This document shows, one piece after another, positions 16,763 to 23,882 of a stretch of DNA of 34,018 nt (its first letter is position 1; every line of letters begins with the position of its first letter). Source of the stretch: CAYRTD01 sp964426915 (GTDB lineage: Bacteria; Bacteroidota; Bacteroidia; Bacteroidales; GCA-2748055). Below the pieces are notes generated by a model. That model had not been told where the DNA came from, searched no databases, and saw only the letters and a program-made list of their open reading frames with translations. The stretch spans positions 1-34,018 of the forward strand of contig CAYRTD010000025.1 in assembly GCA_964426915.1 (NCBI GenBank), given 5' to 3'. The position numbers and the translations under genes were made by a program.

Positions 16763-16857
16763 CGTTTTTTCCAGCTAATGATTCCTATGTCCGCCAGGGA
16801 TATTAATCCTTCTGCCAACTCATAGGGAGGTTGGAAAGTATCAATCTCGGGGTTCAT
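16747..16857 (-). CDS. Possible 36-residue small protein or gene fragment
   Basis: An ATG-initiated minus-strand frame (MNPEIDTFQPPYELAEG..., ending WKKRQRSL) lies in the gap after the helical-repeat gene and overlaps its last codons. The composition looks protein-like rather than random. No promoter or family was recognised. It could be a small gene, the remnant of a longer one, or chance. Confidence 0.25.
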   Translation of the reverse strand: MNPEIDTFQPPYELAEGLISLADIGIISWKKRQRSL

Positions 16858-16961
16858 CGCCTATTGTAAAAATTACCCAAAAAAATAAAAGATTCCTGAA
16901 ATCCGTTTCGAACAGTCTGCAGCATTGCGGAATTATTATTATTTTGGTCAAAAGGAAGCTT

Positions 16962-17591
16962 ATGAAATTTAAGGACCCGGACTATATTGAGAATTCAGAA
17001 AATTTCAGGATGATCCACAAACTTCAGTATGATGAGATTCTTGGATTCGTCTTCAGGAATATCAGGAAAAAGACATTTTCCTCCCGGTTTTATTTTGCAT
17101 TCAATATTTTAACCTTCATTCTTATTATTTATTTTTTGATATCCGGATTTCAGAACAATACGCTTACACTCAAAGAATTCGGTTTGCAATTTCTTATAGG
17201 AATGTTCGCTGGGTCTTTTCTTGTTATCCCGTTCCATGAAGGATTTCACGGCCTGGCCTATAAACTGGCTGGTGCAACAAAGATCCAATTCGGTGCCGAT
17301 ATGAAACAGATGATATTCTATGTGACCGCCCACCGCTATGTGTTAAACAGGAAAGGTTTTTATTTTCTGGCCTATACTCCTTTTGTTATGATTAATTTGA
17401 TCGCTATTAGTCTTTACTTTTTATTCCCTGGCCTGGAAATCCATACCCTATTGTTTTTTCTCCTGTTTCATAATGTTATGTGTATTGGCGATCTTGCTAT
17501 GGTTAGTTTTTATGAAACTCATCCACAAAGTGAACTGTATACATTTGATGATGTACCCAACCGGACATCGTACATTTATGAGAGGATATAA
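16962..17591 (+). CDS. DUF3267-like membrane protein with HExxH zinc motif
   Basis: A 209-residue membrane protein. Four hydrophobic segments are seen: FNILTFILIIYFLI (about 47-60), FLIGMFAGSFLVIPF (about 77-91), FLAYTPFVMINLIAISLYFLF (near 128-148) and LLFFLLFHNVMCIGDLAMV (near 156-174). The motif HEGFHGLAYKLAGA (92-105) directly after the second segment has the HExxH zinc-protease form seen in DUF3267 proteins, which are site-2-protease-like in topology. Later HNVMCIGDL may give a third metal ligand (inference). I chose ATG 16962; the frame runs to a TTG at 16944. Substrate unknown. Confidence 0.72.
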   Translation: MKFKDPDYIENSENFRMIHKLQYDEILGFVFRNIRKKTFSSRFYFAFNILTFILIIYFLISGFQNNTLTLKEFGLQFLIGMFAGSFLVIPFHEGFHGLAYKLAGATKIQFGADMKQMIFYVTAHRYVLNRKGFYFLAYTPFVMINLIAISLYFLFPGLEIHTLLFFLLFHNVMCIGDLAMVSFYETHPQSELYTFDDVPNRTSYIYERI

Positions 17592-17664
17592 AATTAAGGT
17601 AATTAAATTCGTAAGTTGTGTGCAATGATGCGACACTGCATAAATTGAACATAAATACTAATAA

Positions 17665-18054
17665 ATGGAAAACAATTCACAGAAAATTTTCACACACAAA
17701 GCGATTTCAGTTGCAACATTGTTTGGAGGACCAATTGCAGCAGGATTTTTAATTTCCAAAAATTATAAAACATTCAGTAATGATGATGCTGCGAGAAATT
17801 CCATTTTCATAGGGATACTTTCAACCATTCTAATGTTTGCAGGGATTTTCATGATACCTGAAAATATTATTGATAAAACACCACAACAATTGATTCCATT
17901 AATCTATACAGCAATAATCGCTGTATTAATCGAAAAACTTCAGGGACAGAAAATTAAAGATTTCTTAGCAAATGATGGTAAAAAGGCATCAAACTGGCAA
18001 GCTGCAGGTTACGGATTAATTGGACTCTTCTGCCACGCATCAAGTTCGGTGTAA
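17665..18054 (+). pseudogene. C-terminally truncated small membrane protein
   Basis: 129 codons from ATG 17665. Hydrophobic segments: ISVATLFGGPIAAGFLIS (about 11-28), FIGILSTILMFAGIFMIP (about 49-66) and LIPLIYTAIIAVLIE (near 77-91), then a hydrophilic linker and NWQAAGYGLIGLF, which reads like the start of a fourth membrane segment. The frame then ends abruptly in CHASSSV, unlike a membrane helix, at the point where a different reading frame (see 18024-18230) takes over. I infer a deletion that fused this gene to the tail of another. Family not identified with certainty. Confidence 0.6.
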
Positions 18055-18230
18055 CTGGACAGGAAAGTAGCCCGCACCTGTTCATCAGAAGAGGAAACAG
18101 CTTAATGGGCTATGATATAAGAACCAAAAATGTCTATGCTGATGCCATAACCATTAATCCGAACGGTTCTGACAATCCCGGTTTCAAAATTATTTTTCAT
18201 GCAGACTTAAGAATATTTAACAAACTATAA
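18024..18230 (+). pseudogene. 3' fragment of an unidentified gene
   Basis: In a different frame from the preceding gene, about 68 codons read LPRIKFGVTGQ, SPHLFIRRGNSLMGYD, TKNVYADAITINPNG and FKIIFHADLRIFNKL, with the stop at 18228-18230. The sequence looks like a genuine protein C-terminus, but no start codon belongs to it and I do not recognise the family. It abuts the truncated membrane gene near 18025-18035. Confidence 0.5.
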
Positions 18231-18282
18231 TACAAATCTGATCCCTTATGACAGTTTTTTATTAGTTTTAGCCTCAAAAAAA

Positions 18283-19707
18283 ATGGCCGGATTTACAACA
18301 CAGATCAAATCTTACCCAAAAACATTTTGGTCAGCAAACACCCTCGAATTGTTTGAAAGATGGGCATATTACGGTATTTTCAACCTGCTTGCCCTTTACC
18401 TGACCAATTCTCCCGAATCGGGGGCCCTAGGATTTACACAGGTTGAAAAGGGTCTTATTATGGGAATAGTGAATGCAATTTTATACTTCCTTCCTGTGAT
18501 TACCGGTTCAATAGCAGATAAATTCGGTTACAGAAAAGTTCTGATAATTGCCTTTATTATTTTGGCAACAGGTTATTATTTAATGGGAGTGGTAAGTAGT
18601 TTCGCAGCTGTTTTTATTACTTTTTTTTATGTTGCCATCGGCGCGGCCCTATTCAAACCTATAATCTCGGCAACCATTGCCAAAACAACAGATAAGTCCA
18701 ATTCATCACTTGGTTTCGGTATTTTTTATATGATGATAAATGTAGGGGGACTTATCGGGCCGGTTCTGGCATCCGAGCTCAGGGAGATCAGCTGGAACTA
18801 TATTTTTATTATGTCATCGGCGGCAATAACAGTAAATTTGATTATTGTTCTTTTTTTCTTTAAAGAGCCTGAAAGAGAGAAAAATACAGATTCGATCGGA
18901 AAAAGCCTGAAAATTGTATTTACAAATATTTACAGGGTTCTTCAGGATTTCAGGTTTACCCTTTTTCTTCTTATAATCATAGGATCGTGGACAGTTTTCT
19001 GGCAGTATTTCTATAGTTTACCGGTATTCATATCCCAATGGACAGATACGCGGGCTCTTTATGATGCCATCTATAATGTTTTACCAGGTTTTGCAAAAGC
19101 CATTGGGACAGATGAGGGGATTATTCTTGCTGAAAAGATTATCGCACTTGATGCTCTCTTAATTGTTCTTTTACAGGTAATCGTAAGTACATTTATAGCC
19201 CGGTTCAGGCCATTGCATTCAATGACTGCCGGAATAATTATCAATACACTTGGGCTAACTTTAACAGTTTTAACCCGAAATCCCATGTTTTTACTGCTGG
19301 GTATATTGATTTTCTCTATCGGCGAAATGATGTTCTCACCGAAAATCCTTGAATATATAGGGAGGATCGCTCCAAGAGATAAAGCTGCTCTTTATATGGG
19401 AACACAATTTTTACCCATTGCTATCGGTAATTTCATCGGAGGATTTATTGCCGGCGGGGTATATGAAAGGCTTGCCGATAAAATAGAAATGGCAAAAAAC
19501 CTCATACCCGGTGAAGTAGATCCCGGCCTTACCAGTGAACAGATCCTTCTGCTTGCCATGAAAACAACAAAGCTTGATGAGGAAGGTTTAACTGAATTAC
19601 TCTGGAATAACAATAATCCCGCTTCTTTCGGATTTGTTCTTGCCGGTATGGGGATTTTCACTTTCCTTCTTCTTCTTTTATATGACAGATATATTTTTAA
19701 GGATTGA
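18283..19707 (+). CDS. POT/PTR2-family proton-coupled (oligopeptide-type) transporter
   Basis: A 474-residue inner-membrane MFS protein. The N-terminal LELFERWAYYGIF (21-33) is the ExxERxxYYG proton-coupling motif of the POT family. The loop between helices 2 and 3 has GSIADKFGYRKVL, the MFS signature. About twelve to fourteen hydrophobic segments follow, with KPIISATIAKTTD in the helix 4 region and GEMMFSPKILEYIGRIAP in the C-terminal half. It likely imports di- or tripeptides with protons; substrate not proven. ATG at 18283 follows the gene remnant by about 50 bp. It could share a regulon with the dipeptidase, but nothing in the sequence shows that. Confidence 0.85.
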   Translation: MAGFTTQIKSYPKTFWSANTLELFERWAYYGIFNLLALYLTNSPESGALGFTQVEKGLIMGIVNAILYFLPVITGSIADKFGYRKVLIIAFIILATGYYLMGVVSSFAAVFITFFYVAIGAALFKPIISATIAKTTDKSNSSLGFGIFYMMINVGGLIGPVLASELREISWNYIFIMSSAAITVNLIIVLFFFKEPEREKNTDSIGKSLKIVFTNIYRVLQDFRFTLFLLIIIGSWTVFWQYFYSLPVFISQWTDTRALYDAIYNVLPGFAKAIGTDEGIILAEKIIALDALLIVLLQVIVSTFIARFRPLHSMTAGIIINTLGLTLTVLTRNPMFLLLGILIFSIGEMMFSPKILEYIGRIAPRDKAALYMGTQFLPIAIGNFIGGFIAGGVYERLADKIEMAKNLIPGEVDPGLTSEQILLLAMKTTKLDEEGLTELLWNNNNPASFGFVLAGMGIFTFLLLLLYDRYIFKD

Positions 19708-19827
19708 AAATAGTTAAAGAAATTACATGAAACACAGACATTCCTGAATTATTTTTTTTATTTTTAGTCTCAACAAACCGGAACAAAAAATGGCTCCTTT
19801 CAAAAAGTATTAATTTGCCGAAGGAAT

Positions 19828-20226
19828 ATGGAAAAAATAAAGCTTGAACCTACACTAAAAACACCTTATGTGCTTGCTGACCCCACTGATGGTCTCATAG
19901 AGATCAAAGGACGGTCAAACCCTGAGAATTCCGCAGAATTCTATAAACCACTGATAGATTGGCTGGACGAATATATTGAAATTGATAAAGAGCAGATGAC
20001 TTTGATCATCGATCTCGAACATTTCAATACCAGCACATCAAAGTGTATAATGGATGTAATGAAAAGACTTAAAAAAATGTATACTTCGGGTTGCCAGGTC
20101 CAGATCAGATGGTATTACGAAGAAGACGATGAAGAAATGCTGGAAGCTGCGGAAACCTATGAGGCCATGACAGGAATGCCTATCGAGAAAGCCAGCAAGC
20201 CAATGAATGATAGAGATTTACCCTGA
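19828..20226 (+). CDS. SiaC family (DUF1987) regulatory phosphoprotein
   Basis: A 132-residue protein with an anti-sigma-antagonist-like (STAS-type) fold. SiaC in Pseudomonas is phosphorylated by the kinase SiaB, dephosphorylated by the PP2C-type SiaA, and in its unphosphorylated form stimulates a diguanylate cyclase (from memory). Here LEHFNTSTSKCIMDVMKRL (63-81) corresponds to the phosphosite region, and Thr68 falls at the position I recall as the phosphorylated one. The acidic tail YEEDDEEMLEAAETYE is typical. No siaA, siaB or GGDEF gene is near; the only regulatory neighbour is a ruined LytTR gene 8 bp downstream on the other strand. Length is normal. Confidence 0.8.
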   Translation: MEKIKLEPTLKTPYVLADPTDGLIEIKGRSNPENSAEFYKPLIDWLDEYIEIDKEQMTLIIDLEHFNTSTSKCIMDVMKRLKKMYTSGCQVQIRWYYEEDDEEMLEAAETYEAMTGMPIEKASKPMNDRDLP

Positions 20227-20234
20227 AGACAATT

Positions 20235-20452
20235 TCACACATCCGAAAAGGCACTAAGAACCTCTTTCAGATAAGTCCCGGAAATAGGCAGACTGATATT
20301 TCCCGGTGAATCAATTTCCAGTACCAGGCCATCTCTTTCTTTTCTGACGATCTTAACTCTTGAAAAGTTCACCATATAAGACCTGTGGCATCTTACTACC
20401 CCGCGTTCAGTTAATTCTTTCTCCAGATTCTTTTTTCAATCTCAGTAAGATT
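20235..20452 (-). pseudogene. 5'-truncated LytTR DNA-binding domain remnant
   Basis: Minus-strand frame ending at the TGA at 20235-20237 reads LEKELTERGVVRCHRSYMVN, then VKIVRKERDGLVLEID and SLPISGTYLKEVLSAF. This is the C-terminal two thirds of a LytTR domain (the RCHRSYMVN core is diagnostic). Just upstream, after an A6 run near 20432, homology continues in another frame (SNLTEIEK), then ends near 20452 where a different gene fragment begins on the plus strand. The receiver domain and start are gone. LytTR regulators normally work with a histidine kinase; none is here. Confidence 0.7.
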
Positions 20453-20455
20453 GGA

Positions 20456-20758
20456 ATGGCATTTCGCTCCATGATCGCCCCTGATCGTTTCAAATCTGTG
20501 CGGGAACGGGTCTTTCGAAACAGGAAAGAGCACATTTATGCTGTTTCAATGGAAAATGACAGGGTAATTCCCTGTACAGGAATAAGTAAAGCTCTTATGG
20601 GCACAGACAATCGCCTTCCCTCAAATATGGAAGTAATGAATTTTCGCTTTCCCAATTATCATGAAATGCCTTTTCCTGTCAAAAAGGATTCCATAAAAAA
20701 ACAAGTTGACGAAGCATTTGAAAAGGTATTTTCGCGGGCATCAGCATTTTTGGCCTAG
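20456..20758 (+). pseudogene. Hydrolase-like C-terminal fragment (possibly DUF6051)
   Basis: About 100 codons from an ATG at 20456: FRSMIAPDRFKSVRERVF, SMENDRVIPCTGISKALMG, NFRFPNYHEMPFPVKK and a final helix VDEAFEKVFSRASAFLA. The ENDRVIP and HEMPFP segments resemble the acid-loop and His-loop of alpha/beta hydrolases, so I read this as the tail of such an enzyme; DUF6051 is only a guess. Its upstream end coincides with the truncated end of the LytTR fragment, so the two were probably joined by a deletion. It could still be expressed as a small protein. It ends 8 bp from the convergent mutS stop. Confidence 0.45.
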
Positions 20759-20766
20759 GTCAACAA

Positions 20767-23406
20767 CTATTTCCCTGTTAATTTTTTAATGTCGTTCAGC
20801 TTGTTCAATGCCTGGAGAGGTGTGAGATTTTCAATATCCACATTATGGATCTCATCACGGATTTGTTTCAGGACAGGGTCATCGAGCTGGAAGATGCTGG
20901 TTTGATACCCTTCTCTGCTACTGGCTATGTCACCAACCGGCCTGGAAAGCGACTTGCCCTCTACCGAGCTTTCCATTTGTTTAAGGATTTCCCCTGCCCT
21001 TTTAACAACAGAGCGGGGCATCCCGGCCATGCGGGCAACATGAATACCAAAGCTATGCTCGCTTCCTCCCCTTACAAGCTTTCTGAGGAAGATAATCTTA
21101 TCCTCCATTTCCCTTATGGCAATATTAAAATTTTTAACCCGGGGGAAGGAATTTTCCATTTCATTTAGCTCGTGATAATGAGTTGCAAAAAGAGTTTTTG
21201 CACGAAATTTAGGATTTTCATGTATATATTCTACCATCGCCCAGGCGATCGATATCCCATCATAGGTACTGGTACCCCTCCCGACTTCATCCAGCAAAAT
21301 CAGGCTGCGATCGGACAAATTATTAAGAATACTTGCCGCTTCAAGCATCTCTACCATGAATGTGGATTCTCCAAGCGAAATATTATCGGAAGCGCCAACC
21401 CTGGTAAAGATTTTGTCAACTATGCCAATTTCAGCCTCTCCGGCAGGAACAAATGAACCCGTCTGAGCCATAAGAACAATTAAAGCAGTTTGTCTTAACA
21501 ATGCAGATTTGCCCGACATATTGGGTCCGGTGAGAATGATGATTTGCTGTTCATTCCGGTCCAGTAATGTGTCATTAGGAACATATTCTTCTTCAACCGG
21601 AAGCTGCTTTTCAATGACAGGATGACGTCCTTTTTTTATTGATATTTTGTTTTCATAATTCAGTACAGGCCGTGTATAGTTATTATCATTGGCGATCTGA
21701 GCAAAGGAAAGCAGACAGTCGAGGTGAGCAAGCATTGAGGCATTGACCTGAATAGAAGACATATAACTGTTTATGACATTGATTAGATCCTGAAAAAGTT
21801 TTGCTTCGAGACTCAGGCTTTCATCTTCTGCTCCCAAAATTTTTGTTTCATATTCTTTCAGCTCACCTGTAATGTATCGCTCGGCATTTACCAGTGTTTG
21901 TTTCCTTATCCACTCGGCAGGAACCTTACTTTTATGGGTATTTCTTACTTCGATATAATATCCGAATACATTATTAAATCCGATTTTAAGTGAGGATATC
22001 CCGGTTCTCTCACTTTCAGACTTTTGTAAATTTGCCAGGTATTCCTTGCTATTGCGAACGATCATTCTGTATTCATCGAGTTCGGGTGAAACCCCTGTGG
22101 AAATTACGTTTCCTTTGCTGATAAGGGCGGGAGGATCATCCTGTATTTCTTTTTCAATCCGGTCTTTGATCGTGTGGCAGGTATCAATCCGGGCACCGAT
22201 TTTCTGAAGCGCGTCCACACCCGAATCCTGGCAGATTTCCTTAATGGGACCAAGAGCAGCAAGCGACATTTTTAACTGTATAAGATCTCTTGGGCTTACT
22301 TTATTAACAGCAACTTTGGATATGATCCTTTCCAGGTCTCCCACATTTTTAAGAAGAGCATGAATTTTATCTCTGGCATCCCCGGTTTTTACAAGGAAAG
22401 AAACTATATCCAGTCGGTTCTCAATTGCGGGTATATCTTTAAGGGGCAAAGCTATCCATCTTTTCATTAACCTTGAACCCATAGGAGTCTGCGTCTTGTC
22501 GAGAATGTCGATCAGTGTTTTTCCTTCATCATAAATAGATCTGAATAATTCCAGATTTCTTATGGTAAACTTGTCCAGCCAGACATAGTTATTCTCTTCT
22601 ATCCGGGAAATTTTTGAAATATGCCCGGTATTTTCATGCCGTGTAATTTCAAGATACTGAAGGATCGCTCCTGAAGCAAGGATCCCCAGTTTCAGGGAAT
22701 CTATACCGAAGCCTTTAAGGTTGGCAGTCTGAAATTGCTTTAGAAGACGGTCAGTGGCGTTATCCTCACTATAAACCCAATCATCGAGTGGGAAAATATA
22801 GAAATTGTTTCCGAAGGAATCGCGAAATAATTGCTGCTTTCTTTTTTCCACCAGTATTTCTTTCGGGCTTAAGCTGCTTATAAGTTTGTCGACATACTCA
22901 TAACTTCCTTCTGCTGTAAGAAATTCACCTGTAGAAATATCCAGAAATGCGATTCCCGCCCTGTTTTTTTCAAGAAAGATACTGGCGAGGAAATTATTTT
23001 CCCTTCGTTCAAGTACATTCTCATTGAAGCTTACACCGGGGGTAACCAGTTCTGTAATTCCTCTCTTCACAATCTTTTTTGTGAGCTTGGGATCTTCAAG
23101 CTGATCGCATATCGCTACTCTTTGTCCTGCCCTGACCAGTTTGGGAAGATAGGTATCAAGAGCATGATGAGGAAACCCTGCAAGCTCCACATAAGAAGCG
23201 GCTCCGTTGGCCCTGCGGGTAAGCGTAATTCCAAGGATATCTGAGGCCCGTATGGCATCTTCTCCGAAAGTCTCATAAAAATCACCCACACGAAAAAGCA
23301 ATACAGCATCCGGATGTTTCGATTTAATACTGTAATACTGCTTCATCAAAGGGGTATCTACATATTTCTTTGTATTTTCTCCCAAAGCTTCGAATATTTC
23401 CAACAA
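20767..23406 (-). CDS. mutS: DNA mismatch repair protein MutS
   Basis: Recognises mismatches and small loops and recruits MutL. The mismatch-probing motif is FYE at residues 43-45 (RVGDFYETFGED). The connector, lever and clamp domains follow (SKVAVNKVSPRDL, FGYYIEVRNTHK). The ATPase has Walker A GPNMSGKS at 627-634, Walker B LILLDEVGRGTST at 702-714 and the ATHYHEL motif. Length 879 is normal. No ATG lies before the conserved KKYVDTPLMKQYY region, so TTG at 23406 (or 23403) is the likely start; the first ATG (Met 21) would cut conserved residues. Convergent with the hydrolase-like fragment; transcribed alone. Confidence 0.96.
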   Translation of the reverse strand: MLEIFEALGENTKKYVDTPLMKQYYSIKSKHPDAVLLFRVGDFYETFGEDAIRASDILGITLTRRANGAASYVELAGFPHHALDTYLPKLVRAGQRVAICDQLEDPKLTKKIVKRGITELVTPGVSFNENVLERRENNFLASIFLEKNRAGIAFLDISTGEFLTAEGSYEYVDKLISSLSPKEILVEKRKQQLFRDSFGNNFYIFPLDDWVYSEDNATDRLLKQFQTANLKGFGIDSLKLGILASGAILQYLEITRHENTGHISKISRIEENNYVWLDKFTIRNLELFRSIYDEGKTLIDILDKTQTPMGSRLMKRWIALPLKDIPAIENRLDIVSFLVKTGDARDKIHALLKNVGDLERIISKVAVNKVSPRDLIQLKMSLAALGPIKEICQDSGVDALQKIGARIDTCHTIKDRIEKEIQDDPPALISKGNVISTGVSPELDEYRMIVRNSKEYLANLQKSESERTGISSLKIGFNNVFGYYIEVRNTHKSKVPAEWIRKQTLVNAERYITGELKEYETKILGAEDESLSLEAKLFQDLINVINSYMSSIQVNASMLAHLDCLLSFAQIANDNNYTRPVLNYENKISIKKGRHPVIEKQLPVEEEYVPNDTLLDRNEQQIIILTGPNMSGKSALLRQTALIVLMAQTGSFVPAGEAEIGIVDKIFTRVGASDNISLGESTFMVEMLEAASILNNLSDRSLILLDEVGRGTSTYDGISIAWAMVEYIHENPKFRAKTLFATHYHELNEMENSFPRVKNFNIAIREMEDKIIFLRKLVRGGSEHSFGIHVARMAGMPRSVVKRAGEILKQMESSVEGKSLSRPVGDIASSREGYQTSIFQLDDPVLKQIRDEIHNVDIENLTPLQALNKLNDIKKLTGK

Positions 23407-23466
23407 AAATATAAAGATAGAATTTAAAAAAAGAAGTCTGTTGATAACTTAGTCCCATTAATTCCA

Positions 23467-23568
23467 TGAGCAAATGATTTTGGGTTTCAAAAACATCTAG
23501 TCGAAATGATTTCGAGCAATTTCCCGGTGGGCATAACGCAGCAAAAGGACATTATGGACAGACACTAA
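23467..23568 (+). repeat. Composite hairpin repeat, copy 4a (partial)
   Basis: Contains CAAATGATTTTGGGTTTCAA (23471-23490), which matches the hairpin module of copy 2 in inverse orientation, then GGCATAACGCAG and the end block GGACATTATGGACAGACACT (from 23548) through GACAGACACTAA (23557-23568). The left boundary is not clear. Confidence 0.6.
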
Positions 23569-23569
23569 C

Positions 23570-23746
23570 TAGTGTCCGTCAATAGAGTCGGGTGTCTGGA
23601 TCATAATGTTCGAGATCAAGGCTTGCGACCGCGTGTCGCTGAAGCTTTAGCGGAGGCACAAGCCGGAAAAAGCGGAGTTTACTGATGTAAATGAGCATTT
23701 TTCCGGCGAGCATAACGCTGATATCGGACATTATGGACAGACACTA
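23570..23746 (+). repeat. Composite hairpin repeat, copy 4b: 177-bp unit with inverted ends
   Basis: Starts TAGTGTCCGTC and ends GACAGACACTA, so the 11-bp ends are inverted repeats with one mismatch. The next 17 bp match the inverted end of copy 2. Then GTTCGAGATCAAGGC (23608-23622), the GTCGCTGAAGCTTTAG half of the copy 1 inverted repeat (23635-23650), a hairpin with stem GCCGGAAAAA (23662-23671 with 23698-23707) and inner stem TTTAC/GTAAA around loop TGAT, and a 28-bp block identical to copy 1 (23720-23747). Copy 4a lies directly before it. Together they fill the gap between mutS and the saccharopine dehydrogenase gene. Confidence 0.8.
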
Positions 23747-23779
23747 ACTATGATTTTTATAATAAGGAAGATTCATTCA

Positions 23780-23817
23780 CCTTTTGTAAAACATTCACAA
23801 ACATGTTTTACAAGAGG
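23780..23817 (+). promoter_or_regulatory. 15-bp inverted repeat upstream of saccharopine dehydrogenase
   Basis: Arms 23780-23794 and 23803-23817 pair at 14 of 15 bases (inner 11 bp TTGTAAAACAT / ATGTTTTACAA perfect) around an 8-nt spacer. It lies about 65 bp before the ATG at 23883 and has no following T-tract, so an operator fits better than a terminator. It is not part of the repeat family. Confidence 0.45.
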
Positions 23818-23882
23818 CTCTCAGGAGAATAATGGAAAAGCATTACTTGTATTTTTATTTTTTGTTCTAATATATCATTTCT

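Noticed and set aside
16944..16961. TTG start for the HExxH membrane protein
   Set aside because: An ATG six codons later gives a normal N-terminus, and the extra residues show no support.
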